From Halobacteriales archaeon QS_9_67_15 (GTDB lineage Archaea; Halobacteriota; Halobacteria; Halobacteriales; Haloarculaceae): 15,013 nt of DNA. The position numbers and the translations under genes are program-made. The stretch is from NCBI GenBank assembly GCA_003023165.1, contig PXSD01000138.1, positions 1 to 15,013 of the forward strand. Reading direction: 5' to 3'. The notes under the pieces are model-generated. The model saw nothing but the letters and a program-made list of their open reading frames with translations, was not told the DNA's origin and ran no database searches. Below are positions 6,261-13,121 of the stretch, piece after piece; within the stretch, counting starts at the first letter, position 1; every line of letters begins with the position of its first letter.

Positions 6261-6370
6261 CGCTGTCCGTCCACGTGACGCCGACGCAGGGACCGGTCGG
6301 GGGCGCCGACCGGTCGGCGGACAGCGGGCCGACCGGTCGGATTGCACGCCGACCGCCGGTGTCGGCGGTC
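6261..6370. repeat. Chain of palindromes between flippase-like gene and rps19e
   Basis: Four elements lie in 110 bp. (1) A perfect 9-bp inverted repeat CGCTGTCCG (6261-6269) / CGGACAGCG (6318-6326). (2) GACCGGTCGG three times at 6291-6300, 6308-6317 and 6331-6340. (3) The last two copies are extended to the perfect 12-bp palindrome CCGACCGGTCGG (6306-6317, 6329-6340). (4) A perfect 8-bp hairpin GACCGCCG-GTGT-CGGCGGTC (6351-6370) that overlaps the stop codon of the upstream gene (6369-6371). They end about 10 bp short of the rps19e TATA box. They may be a terminator for the upstream gene, an operator cluster for rps19e, or both. Confidence 0.7.
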
Positions 6371-7385
6371 AGTCGCCGACGCCGAGCGCGAACGCGACGC
6401 CGCCGCCGACCACCGTGGGGAAGACGTACGTCGCGGCCCGATGGACGAGGACTGCGGCCCCCGCGGCGCCGCCGGTGACCCCGGTCGTCGAGACGAGCAG
6501 GGCGATCAGGACCGCGTCGACGCCGCCGAGGCCACCGGGCAGGGGCGTCATCCCGGCGACCGCGCCTATCGGGACGACGAGCAACACGGCCGTGAACTCG
6601 ACCGTGTGGCCGAGCGCGAACAGCGACAGCCATAGCGAGCAACACATCGCCAGCCAGCCCAGCGCAGAGAAGCCGACGGCTTCGAGCAGCGTCTTTCGAC
6701 TGCCCGCGACCCGTTCGATCGCGCCGAAGAACCCCTCGATCCGGTGTTCGATATCGGCGGTCGTCGGCGGTTCCTTCCGCGGGATCACCCGTCCGATAAC
6801 GCGGACGACGGGCGTGACCGCGCGGACGACCGCCGCTTCGAGTTCGTACCGGTAGCGCCACCCGAAGTACGCCGCCGCCGGCATCCCGACCGCGAGGGTG
6901 ACCAGCGCGGTCGTCGCGAAGACGAGGTTGCGACCGAACTGAGCCGCGCCGGCCACCACGAACGTCAGGCCGACGACCGCGTAGCCGATAGAGGGGACGA
7001 AGTGGATAGCGTCGACCGAAGCGATGGCCGCGAGGCCGGTCTCGTACTCGCGGTCGGTCGCCCGCGAGATGAGATAGCCGCTGACGGGCTCGCCGCCCGC
7101 CTGTCCGAACGGCGTGACGTTGTTCGAGAAGATCGCGCCCGCGAAGACAAAGGCGCTCGTCACGACGGAGATCGGGGCGTCGAGCGCGTTCAGTACCGTC
7201 CGGAGCGCCAGTCCCCAGCAGACGAGCCAGCAGACGGCAATCCCGAGGATGAGGAACAGGTACTCCGACTCGATGCCGCGGAGCTGGGCGAGGATGCCGT
7301 CGATCCCGACCACCCAGACGAGGGCCGCGAGGACGAGCCCCCCGCCGGCGAACCCGACGACGGTCGCCCACCTGTCCCGGTTCAT
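6369..7385 (-). CDS. Integral membrane protein, LPG-synthase TM / flippase-like family (UPF0104, PF03706)
   Basis: The 338-residue protein has about eight hydrophobic segments (near 8-27, 41-65, 74-90, 125-148, 155-174, 236-258, 264-282 and 290-335) and a charged cytoplasmic stretch around 205-233. It carries the family signatures: NNVTPFGQAGGEP (88-100), the Gly-rich PLPGGLGGVDA (281-291) in a late loop, and HRAATYVFP near the end. The family comprises the membrane part of lysylphosphatidylglycerol synthase and stand-alone archaeal homologues thought to move lipid-linked substrates. No aminoacyltransferase domain is attached here. The ATG at 7383-7385 starts a short Arg/Asp-containing N-terminus before the first helix. 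A TATA-like GTTCAAAC (minus strand, 7408-7416) lies at about -27. It is divergent from thiL. Substrate is unknown. Confidence 0.88.
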   Translation of the reverse strand: MNRDRWATVVGFAGGGLVLAALVWVVGIDGILAQLRGIESEYLFLILGIAVCWLVCWGLALRTVLNALDAPISVVTSAFVFAGAIFSNNVTPFGQAGGEPVSGYLISRATDREYETGLAAIASVDAIHFVPSIGYAVVGLTFVVAGAAQFGRNLVFATTALVTLAVGMPAAAYFGWRYRYELEAAVVRAVTPVVRVIGRVIPRKEPPTTADIEHRIEGFFGAIERVAGSRKTLLEAVGFSALGWLAMCCSLWLSLFALGHTVEFTAVLLVVPIGAVAGMTPLPGGLGGVDAVLIALLVSTTGVTGGAAGAAVLVHRAATYVFPTVVGGGVAFALGVGD

Positions 7386-7407
7386 GTCGGCGGAGAAGGG
7401 CCTCTCG

Positions 7408-7416
7408 GGTTTGAAC
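7408..7416 (-). promoter_or_regulatory. TATA-like box for the flippase-like gene
   Basis: The minus strand reads GGTTCAAAC here, about 27 bp before the ATG at 7385. It is a modest match to the consensus, supported mainly by position. Confidence 0.35.
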
Positions 7417-7470
7417 CCACCGGAGTGAGCGCCAACGGGGGGCGACCGCGCGGCGTCGAACCACAGGGGG

Positions 7471-7476
7471 TTTTGA
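7471..7476 (+). promoter_or_regulatory. TATA-like box for thiL
   Basis: TTTTGA starts 27 bp before the thiL ATG (7498), directly after a GGGGG run. It is the only T-rich stretch in the 112-bp divergent spacer on this strand at that distance. Confidence 0.4.
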
Positions 7477-7497
7477 CGGAGCGAGCGAAGGCGCGGT

Positions 7498-8409
7498 ATG
7501 GACGAACGGACCGCGCTGGGACTGCTCGCCGACCGCGTGCCGGCGGCGGGCGACGACGCCGCTGTCGTCGACGGGCAGGTCCTCACCACGGACATGCTCC
7601 ACGACCGGACGGACTTCCCCGACGGGACGACCCGCTACACCGCCGGCTGGCGCGCGGTCGGCGCATCGCTCTCCGACGTGGCCGCGATGGGCGGCGCGGC
7701 CACCGCCGCCGTCGCAGTCTACGCCGCACCGGCCTTCGACGAGTCCGAACTCGCGGAGTTCGTCGAGGGCGCGGTCGAGGTGTGCGGGGCCGTCGACGCC
7801 GAGTACGTCGGCGGCGACCTCGACGACCACGGAGAGTTTACAGTGGCGACGACCGCCCTCGGCGAGACCGACGACCCCGTCCGCCGTTCGGGAGCCGAAC
7901 CCGGCGACGCGGTCTGCGTGACCGGCACGCTCGGGCGGAGCGGAGCCGCTCTCGGCCTGTTCGACCGCGGCGAGCACGAGCGCGCCAACGATCTCTTTCG
8001 ATTTCAGCCGCGCGTCGCGGCCGGCCGGGCGCTCGCGGGGACTGCGACGGCGATGATGGACTCCAGCGACGGGCTGGCCCGCTCGCTCCACCAACTCGCG
8101 GAAGCGAGCGACTGCGGCATGGCTGTCGAGTCGCCGCTACCGGTCGACGGGTCTGTCGATTCGGTCGCCGAGGACCAGGACGAACGGCTGGAACTGGGCG
8201 CGTTCTTCGGCGAGGACTTCGAACTCGTCTGTACGGTCCCCGAGGACGAACTCGCGACCGTTCGGGCAGATGTGCCCGTCGCGCTGACGCGGATCGGGAC
8301 CGTCGTCGACCGCGAGGCGCTCTGCGCCTCGGAGCGTAGCGGCGGAGCCGCGGAGCACCGCGTCACGCTCGACGGCGAGCCACTCCCGGACCGCGGGTAC
8401 ACGCACTGA
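7498..8409 (+). CDS. thiL: Thiamine-monophosphate kinase ThiL
   Basis: ThiL phosphorylates thiamine monophosphate to thiamine pyrophosphate with ATP. The 303-residue protein shows the family motifs in order. Metal-binding AGDDAAVV (17-24) is followed by TTDMLHDRTDF (30-40) and WRAVGASLSDVAAMGG (51-66). Then come VGGDL (104-108), VTGTLGRSGA (141-150), MMDSSDGLARSL (186-197) and GEDFELV (238-244). The PurM/ThiL ATP site at the Asp cluster is intact. The N-terminus is short, as in archaeal members, and the ATG at 7498 has a TATA-like box at -27. No other thiamine genes are adjacent. It is divergent from the flippase-like gene and convergent with the site-2 protease (34 bp between stops). Confidence 0.93.
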   Translation: MDERTALGLLADRVPAAGDDAAVVDGQVLTTDMLHDRTDFPDGTTRYTAGWRAVGASLSDVAAMGGAATAAVAVYAAPAFDESELAEFVEGAVEVCGAVDAEYVGGDLDDHGEFTVATTALGETDDPVRRSGAEPGDAVCVTGTLGRSGAALGLFDRGEHERANDLFRFQPRVAAGRALAGTATAMMDSSDGLARSLHQLAEASDCGMAVESPLPVDGSVDSVAEDQDERLELGAFFGEDFELVCTVPEDELATVRADVPVALTRIGTVVDREALCASERSGGAAEHRVTLDGEPLPDRGYTH

Positions 8410-8443
8410 AATCGACCTTTGGCCCGGTCTCGTTCGTCGTGTT

Positions 8444-9622
8444 CTAGGCCGACAGAATTTCGAAGGGCACCGGCGTGAAACAGAGGAGGCCGAGCACCAG
8501 CGTCAGCACGCCGACCGCCTGTCGGCGACGGTCGATCGGTTCGTCGCGGATCGGCGTCGCGGGGCCAGCGTAGGCGAGTCCGCCGGCGATGAGCCCCCAG
8601 AACGCCCAGAGGACGACGGCGTTCGTCGCCTCCCGCGTGACGTAGAGGAACGCGGCGAGCCCGAACAACGCCACGGGGACGGCCGCGGCGACCGTCTCCT
8701 GTCGCGGGCCGAGGGTCGCGCGGACGATGTGGCCCCCGTCGAACTGCCCGACCGGCAGGAGGTTCAGGAACGTGACGAACATGCCGACCCAGCCGCCGAA
8801 GATCACCGGATTGGCCGCGAGCGTCGGGTCCGAGTACGAAAGGGGCTGTCCGGTGAGTTCGGCGAGGATGACTAACAGCAAGGGGTCGTTGAATCGCAAG
8901 GAGGTGGACGACCCCTCCAGCACGCGCTGGGGAACCGTGATCGGGTCGAGGTAAAGACCGATGACCGTGACGACGACGGTTGCGACGAGGCCTGCCAGCG
9001 GACCGGAGACACCGATATCGAACAGCGCTTTCCGGTTCGGGATGCGGCCGCGCATCCGGATGACCGCGCCCATCGTTCCGATGAGCGACGGGAAGGGGAT
9101 GAAGTAGGGGAGGCTCGCGTCCACGTCGTGGTACCGGATCAGCACGTAGTGACCGAACTCGTGGACGGCGAGGACGCCGAGGATGGCCGCGGCGAAGGGC
9201 CACGCCGCAAGCAGGGAGAGCGGGCCGTCGATGTCGACGTAGTACCACTGCGTCCCGACGAGCAGCGTCGAGAGCACCGTGAGGGCGAAAAACAGCAGGT
9301 TCGTCCACGGGATGCCGTCGATGTGGGGCGAGCGGGGTTCGGCGACGAGGACGTACTGCGGTCGCGTAGGGCCGAAGCGGTCCTCGACGAGCGTCGTCTC
9401 GTCGAACGGTGCCGAAGACTGGGCTCGCGTCGTGAGCGACACGTCGTAGCCGGCCTCGCGAAAGCGCTCCCAGAGTTCGCGTTCCAGCGTCTCCGCGGAC
9501 GCGAGTGGTGTCCCCAGGTAATAGACCGCGTCGTCATCACCGACGCGGACGTCGGCCACCTGGAAGACCGACTGCACGGCTTCGACCGGTGGCCCGTCCG
9601 CCGGTACACGACGCTCGTCCAT
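8444..9622 (-). CDS. Site-2 protease family membrane metalloprotease (M50, EGY1-like)
   Basis: The 392-residue protein has a soluble N-terminal domain (1 to about 104, including the DDAVYYLGTPL region) and then at least six hydrophobic segments. The zinc-binding HEFGH (H154, E155, H158) sits in a membrane helix. The distal motif QFDGGH (293-298, D295) corresponds to the third ligand of S2P enzymes. Between them, GTMGAVIRMRGRIPNRKALF and DIGVSGPLAGL are typical of the plant EGY / cyanobacterial branch of M50. Such enzymes cleave substrates inside the membrane. Catalytic residues are intact. The ATG at 9620-9622 has a good TTTATA box at 9648-9653. No candidate substrate, such as an anti-sigma-like partner, lies adjacent. 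It is convergent with thiL. Confidence 0.92.
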   Translation of the reverse strand: MDERRVPADGPPVEAVQSVFQVADVRVGDDDAVYYLGTPLASAETLERELWERFREAGYDVSLTTRAQSSAPFDETTLVEDRFGPTRPQYVLVAEPRSPHIDGIPWTNLLFFALTVLSTLLVGTQWYYVDIDGPLSLLAAWPFAAAILGVLAVHEFGHYVLIRYHDVDASLPYFIPFPSLIGTMGAVIRMRGRIPNRKALFDIGVSGPLAGLVATVVVTVIGLYLDPITVPQRVLEGSSTSLRFNDPLLLVILAELTGQPLSYSDPTLAANPVIFGGWVGMFVTFLNLLPVGQFDGGHIVRATLGPRQETVAAAVPVALFGLAAFLYVTREATNAVVLWAFWGLIAGGLAYAGPATPIRDEPIDRRRQAVGVLTLVLGLLCFTPVPFEILSA

Positions 9623-9647
9623 CGGTCTGCGGTTGGGCGCACCCCGG

Positions 9648-9653
9648 TATAAA
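9648..9653 (-). promoter_or_regulatory. TATA box for the site-2 protease gene
   Basis: The minus strand reads CGGGATTTATACCGG with TTTATA 26-31 bp before the ATG at 9622. It is the best match to the haloarchaeal TATA consensus in the window and predicts a leaderless mRNA. Confidence 0.65.
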
Positions 9654-9730
9654 TCCCGGGAACTAAGGGACCACTTCGATGGCGACGCTTACAGTCCGGT
9701 CGTCACGTGAAACACGGGGCGAAACGGGGA

Positions 9731-9767
9731 ACGGGAACGGGGTGGCGCTGTGCCACCCCGTCCCCGT
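9731..9767. repeat. Strong 16-bp hairpin downstream of the DUF7123-type gene
   Basis: Arms 9731-9746 and 9752-9767 are reverse complements at 15 of 16 positions (core ACGGGGTGGC) around a 5-nt loop. It lies 70 bp after the stop of the minus-strand small gene and about 80 bp before the TATA box of the site-2 protease gene. Short direct repeats of ACGGGG/ACGGGAA precede it (9715-9742). No T-run of four or more follows on the minus strand, so a terminator role is only tentative. Confidence 0.65.
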
Positions 9768-9837
9768 GTCAGAGCGTGTGGGGATGGGAGTGTAGATGAG
9801 GGTTCGTCGAGGTCAGGGTGTATCAGACGTTAGGGGA

Positions 9838-10086
9838 TCAGGCGACCTCGACGCGCCACGTGGTCGCGCTCGTGTACGACCACTTCTCGACCTCGAGGTC
9901 GGTCGCGGAGTCGCGGATCTTCACCATCAGCGCGCCGATCTCCTTGGGGGAGAGGCCGACTTCGTCGGCGATGAATTTGCTCTTGAAGTACATCTCGCCG
10001 TCTTCGGCCTTCTGCGTGAGATAGGCCTTCAGTCGCTCTTCCTTCGACGGCTCGTCGTCAGCGGAGGGCTGGAGTATCGAGCTCAT
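9838..10086 (-). CDS. Small DUF7123-type protein, predicted winged helix
   Basis: The 82-residue acidic protein has a central stretch ERLKAYLTQKAEDGEMYFKS followed by KFIADEVGLSPKEIGALMVK, a plausible helix-turn-helix/winged-helix core. It ends with a beta-rich tail (WSYTSATTWRVEVA). I recall closely similar haloarchaeal proteins under DUF7123; this is from memory. It may bind nucleic acid, which is inferred from the predicted fold only. ATG 10084-10086 is selected because it has a Shine-Dalgarno sequence (GAGGTG, 5-nt spacer) and a TATA box (TTTATATG, 10122-10129) about 40 bp upstream. Both fit a short leadered transcript, unlike most genes here. An in-frame upstream extension to 10290 has atypical, Lys/Arg-rich composition and is rejected. 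Confidence 0.82.
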   Translation of the reverse strand: MSSILQPSADDEPSKEERLKAYLTQKAEDGEMYFKSKFIADEVGLSPKEIGALMVKIRDSATDLEVEKWSYTSATTWRVEVA

Positions 10087-10091
10087 GTTGA

Positions 10092-10097
10092 CACCTC
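10092..10097 (-). promoter_or_regulatory. Ribosome binding site of the DUF7123-type gene
   Basis: GAGGTG on the minus strand, 5 nt before the ATG at 10086, matches six bases of the GGAGGTGA complement of the 16S rRNA 3' end. It is one of the few clear Shine-Dalgarno sites in the window and decides the start. Confidence 0.6.
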
Positions 10098-10121
10098 GTC
10101 CCTTCCTGTGCCCCGTTTCCC

Positions 10122-10129
10122 CATATAAA
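10122..10129 (-). promoter_or_regulatory. TATA box for the DUF7123-type gene
   Basis: TTTATATG on the minus strand is centred 40 bp before the ATG. With the usual spacing, transcription would start near 10100, giving a leader of about 13 nt that just contains the GAGGTG site. Confidence 0.6.
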
Positions 10130-10440
10130 GGCGGGAAGCTTCGGCTTGCTTCGTGTCGTTTCACAGACGACCGATGCGAAACGGGCCGGTCTCGGTGTTT
10201 TAAAACGTTTTCTCTGGCTCTTAGACATTTTATAATCTCTTTTGAGTCCACGAGACATTTTTCCGGACCGGACGCACAGCCGGCACGCAAATCGTCGCAG
10301 CGGTCCGTATTTGGTTCGGTATTGAAGCAATTGTTGCCGCCATCTACGCGACCGGCAGCTCACGGGCGGACGACCGCGACTCGAGACCGGTGGTCGCGAA
10401 CGGGTCGTGAGCGAGGGCCCAGCGGGCCGTCCGGGCTTGA
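10130..10440. other. Intergenic region with AT-rich island and overlapping palindromes
   Basis: No convincing gene lies between the DUF7123-type promoter and the pyrH promoter. The segment 10197-10262 is strikingly AT-rich for this genome. It holds two overlapping palindromes, GTTTTAAAAC (10197-10206) and AAAACGTTTT (10202-10211). It also has two direct copies of AGACATTTT (10223-10231 and 10253-10261), exactly 30 bp apart, about three helical turns. The rest (10265-10440) is ordinary GC-rich spacer; CGCGAC/GTCGCG (10375-10398) is its only notable short inverted repeat. Candidates are a regulator-binding region for the small gene or a short RNA. I see no tRNA or C/D-box pattern. Confidence 0.55.
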
Positions 10441-10445
10441 CAACC

Positions 10446-10451
10446 CTTAAG
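10446..10451 (+). promoter_or_regulatory. TATA-like box for pyrH (and lysK)
   Basis: CTTAAG lies 26-31 bp before the pyrH ATG (10477) in GC-rich surroundings. It probably drives a leaderless pyrH-lysK message, since no comparable box precedes lysK. Confidence 0.5.
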
Positions 10452-10476
10452 ACGGGCTCGCGGGTAAGCCGTTCCA

Positions 10477-11196
10477 ATGAGAGTAGTCGTCTCTATCGGC
10501 GGCAGCGTCCTCGTTCCGTCGGTGAGTTCCGAGCGAGTTCGGACCTACGCCGACGCGATCGAATCGCTCGACGCCGACGGGTACACCCTCGGGACGGTCG
10601 TCGGCGGCGGCCCGACCGCACGGGAGTACATCGGTGCCGCCCGGGACCTGGGCGCGAACGAGATCGAACTTGACCAGCTCGGGATCGAAGTCACACGCCT
10701 GAACGCGCGACTGCTCATCGCTGCGCTCGACGAACGCGCCGCACCGACTCCGCCCGAGGACTACGAGACCGGCGGCGAGGCTATCCGTCGGGGCGACATC
10801 CCAGTCATGGGTGGGGTCGTCGCCGGGCAGACCACCGACGCCGTCAGCGCCGCCTTCGCCGAGTACGTCAACGCCGACCTGCTCGTCTACGCCACGAGCG
10901 TCGACGGCGTCTACGACGCGGACCCCAGCGAGAACGGCGACGCCGCCAAGTTCGATGAGATGCGCGCCGACGGCCTGGTCGACCTCATCGCCGACCTGGA
11001 GATGGACGCCGGGAGCAACGCCCCCGTGGACCTGCTCGCGGCGAAGATCGTCCAGCGGTCGGGCATCCGAACCATCGTCCTCGACGGCGACGACCCCGAG
11101 GGCGTCGAACGCGCGATCCGCACCGGCGACCACGACGGGACCGACGTCCTTCCCGCCGGCGTGAACGACCCGCCCGCGGAGTGGGCCGACCGATGA
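10477..11196 (+). CDS. pyrH: Uridylate (UMP) kinase, archaeal type
   Basis: The 239-residue protein belongs to the amino-acid-kinase fold and converts UMP to UDP with ATP. The N-terminal VVVSIGGSVL (3-12) is the phosphate-binding loop. TVVGGGPTAREYI (40-52) is the second glycine-rich loop at the substrate site. IPVMGGVVAGQTTDAVSA (about 108-125) and LLVYATSVDGVYDADP (about 135-150) are typical of archaeal PyrH and form the UMP and ATP pockets. The C-terminal half ends with VDLLAAKIVQRSGIRTIVLDG. It is longer than many archaeal UMP kinases because of an acidic C-terminal tail. A TATA-like box at 10446 supports the ATG. Its stop overlaps an ATG (ATGA at 11193-11196), and lysK starts 50 bp later, so the two are probably co-transcribed. 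Confidence 0.93.
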   Translation: MRVVVSIGGSVLVPSVSSERVRTYADAIESLDADGYTLGTVVGGGPTAREYIGAARDLGANEIELDQLGIEVTRLNARLLIAALDERAAPTPPEDYETGGEAIRRGDIPVMGGVVAGQTTDAVSAAFAEYVNADLLVYATSVDGVYDADPSENGDAAKFDEMRADGLVDLIADLEMDAGSNAPVDLLAAKIVQRSGIRTIVLDGDDPEGVERAIRTGDHDGTDVLPAGVNDPPAEWADR

Positions 11197-11249
11197 CTGA
11201 CGGCGAGCCGGAGCGACCGACGACCGAACGCGAGACGGAGACAGCATGA
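11193..11249 (+). CDS. Possible 18-codon coupling ORF between pyrH and lysK
   Basis: An ATG at 11193 overlaps the pyrH stop as ATGA. It opens a frame of 18 codons (MTDGEPERPTTERETETA) whose TGA stop (11247-11249) overlaps the lysK ATG (11246-11248), again as ATGA. The three frames differ, so this is not an extension of either gene. The peptide is acidic and Thr/Glu-rich like the lysK N-terminus. It could carry terminating ribosomes from pyrH to lysK, could be a relic of an older lysK start, or could be chance. Nothing shows that it is translated. Confidence 0.3.
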   Translation: MTDGEPERPTTERETETA

Positions 11250-13117
11250 GCGAGAGCGAACCCGACGAACCGAGCGGCACCGCCAGCACGAACGAGACCG
11301 AGAGCGCCGACGAGACCGACGCGCCCGCGGACACCGAAAGCGCGGACGACACCCGGAGCGACGAGGTCGAGGGCGACAGTCACTACGCGTTCTGGGCGGA
11401 CGAGGTCGCCGACGCCATCGAGGCCCGCGACCCCGAGGAACCGATCGTCGTCAAGGGCGGTATCTCTCCCTCCGGCGTGCCCCACCTGGGCAACGTCAAC
11501 GAGATCATGCGCGGCTACTTCGTCGCCGAGGTGCTGCGCGAGCGGGGCTGGGCGGTCCGGCAGGTGTTCACCACCGACGACCGCGACCCCCTGCGGAAGC
11601 TCCCCCGGAAACTCGCCGACCTCGACGGGAACATCGTGGATCTGGGCGACGTGAACGCCGGCGCGCTCGGCAGGAACCTCGGCCACGCGTACACGGACAT
11701 CCCCGACCCGTTCGGCTGCTGTGACTCCTACGGCGACCACTTCTCGACGCTCATCGCCGAGTCCGCCGAACTGCTCGACGTGCCGATCGATGTCGTGTCG
11801 ACGACCGAACTCTACGAATCGGGGCGGATGGACGACGTGGTCGAACACGTCCTGCGGAACCGCGAGCAGGCCCGCGAGGTCCTCTCGGAGTACCAGGACA
11901 AGGTCGACGAGGACTACGTCCCGTTCAATCCGTTCTGCTCGAACTGCGGGAAGGTGACCGAGACGGTCACCGGCGTGAACGTCGACGAGCGAACCGTCGA
12001 ATACCGCTGCACCGACATCGAGGCCGGGAACCGGACGATCGAGGGCTGCGACCACGAGGGCACCGCTATATTCCGCGAGGGGAAGCTCCCGTGGCGCTTC
12101 GAGTGGCCCGCACAGTGGCAGGTGCTGGGCGTCGACTTCGAGCCGTTCGGCAAGGACCACGCGGAGGGGTCGTGGCCCTCCGGCGTCGACATCGCCGAGA
12201 CCGTCCTCGACATCGAGCCGCCGGAACCGATGGTGTACGAGTGGTTCACGCTCGACGGCGAGCCGTTTTCCTCCTCGGAGGGGAACGTCGTCCTCGCCCA
12301 CGACGTGCTGGAGCTGCTCGACCCCGAAGTCGTCCGCTTCTTCTTCGCGAAAGACCCCAACAGGGCCCGGGACTTCAGCATCGAGCGCCTCGACCAGCTC
12401 GTCGACGAGTTCGACCGGGTCGAACGGCTCTACTACGGCGAGGAGTCCGGCACCGAACAGGAGGAGCGCCGCGCCGAGCGCGTCTACCCGTTCCTCGTCT
12501 CGCTGACCGACGTGCCGCCCGAGGCGCTGGCCAAGAGCGAGCTGTTCGAGGCGGTCGCCGACGGCGAGGCCGAACACGCCGTCACCTTCGATCATAATGA
12601 CACGCACGACCGGGAGCGCCGTCGCGAGTTCGTCGACGAGGCGTTCCGTCAGCGGGTCCGTCTGCCCTACACGTTCGCCGCGGTGCTGGGGATGTTCGAC
12701 GACGACAGTGCGCGCATGGCGACGGCGAAGAAGGAGGGCCACGTCGCCGACGACGACCCCGAGTGGGCCGTCGAGGACGCCTTCGGTCGCGTCGCCCTCG
12801 CCAGCGAGTGGGCCGACCGCACCGACAACGAGTACAACTACACCGTCGCTCGCACGGAGATGCCCGACGTGAGCGTCGACGGCGACACCGCCACCGCGCT
12901 CGACGACCTGGCCGACTTCGTCGCCGAGGGTGCGGACGGCGAGGCCATCCAAGGCGAAATCTACGAGAGCGCACGCCGCCACGACCTCGATGTCGGCGGC
13001 TTCTTCGCCGTCGGCTACCAGCTCTTCTTCGGCGAGACGGAGGGGCCGCAGTTGGGCTACTTCCTCGACGATCTGGACCGGGAGTTCGTCGTCGGGCGGT
13101 TGCGCCGCGAGGCGTAG
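11246..13117 (+). CDS. lysK: Lysyl-tRNA synthetase, class I
   Basis: The 623-residue enzyme is the archaeal class I LysRS, unrelated to the class II enzyme of most bacteria. The HIGH-type motif appears as SPSGVPHLGN (74-83) and the KMSKS-type motif as FSSSEGN (341-347). FGKDH (301-305) and WFTLDGEPF lie between them. Four cysteines (C231, C234, C255, C268) form a probable zinc site. The C-terminal alpha-helical anticodon-binding part follows about residue 400. Residues 1-43 are an extra tail made almost only of Glu, Asp, Ser, Thr and Ala, probably disordered; the catalytic part begins near HYAFWADEVADAI. ATG 11246 is the only early start in frame. Downstream, AACGGCCGTT plus a T-run may end the transcript. 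Confidence 0.95.
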   Translation: MSESEPDEPSGTASTNETESADETDAPADTESADDTRSDEVEGDSHYAFWADEVADAIEARDPEEPIVVKGGISPSGVPHLGNVNEIMRGYFVAEVLRERGWAVRQVFTTDDRDPLRKLPRKLADLDGNIVDLGDVNAGALGRNLGHAYTDIPDPFGCCDSYGDHFSTLIAESAELLDVPIDVVSTTELYESGRMDDVVEHVLRNREQAREVLSEYQDKVDEDYVPFNPFCSNCGKVTETVTGVNVDERTVEYRCTDIEAGNRTIEGCDHEGTAIFREGKLPWRFEWPAQWQVLGVDFEPFGKDHAEGSWPSGVDIAETVLDIEPPEPMVYEWFTLDGEPFSSSEGNVVLAHDVLELLDPEVVRFFFAKDPNRARDFSIERLDQLVDEFDRVERLYYGEESGTEQEERRAERVYPFLVSLTDVPPEALAKSELFEAVADGEAEHAVTFDHNDTHDRERRREFVDEAFRQRVRLPYTFAAVLGMFDDDSARMATAKKEGHVADDDPEWAVEDAFGRVALASEWADRTDNEYNYTVARTEMPDVSVDGDTATALDDLADFVAEGADGEAIQGEIYESARRHDLDVGGFFAVGYQLFFGETEGPQLGYFLDDLDREFVVGRLRREA

Positions 13118-13121
13118 GTCG

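Noticed and set aside
6291..6340. CRISPR-like array
   Set aside because: The three repeats are only 10-12 bp, palindromic, and unevenly spaced by 7 and 13 bp; far too short for CRISPR.
6247..8094. 615-codon minus-strand open frame across the flippase-like gene and thiL
   Set aside because: Highly arginine-rich, antisense to thiL and out of frame with the membrane protein; a typical shadow of high GC content.
6744..8339. 531-codon plus-strand open frame
   Set aside because: Runs antisense to the flippase-like gene and out of frame through thiL; composition is Arg/Asp repeats without domains.
10087..10290. N-terminal extension of the DUF7123-type gene
   Set aside because: The extension is basic, while the core is acidic; a Shine-Dalgarno site and TATA box support the start at 10086.
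10265..10440. tRNA or C/D-box RNA gene in the pyrH upstream spacer
   Set aside because: No T-loop GTTCGA with matching acceptor stems and no C/D box pair could be found.
10058..10477. Minus-strand frame containing a Lys/Arg-rich segment across the AT-rich island
   Set aside because: Codon use (AAA, AGA) is foreign to the genome, there is no start signal, and it overlaps the promoter of the DUF7123-type gene; the AT-rich repeats explain the basic residues.
10985..12982. 665-codon minus-strand open frame antisense to lysK
   Set aside because: Mirrors the codon structure of lysK, is Val/Arg/Gly-rich and shows no motif; lysK on the plus strand is unambiguous.
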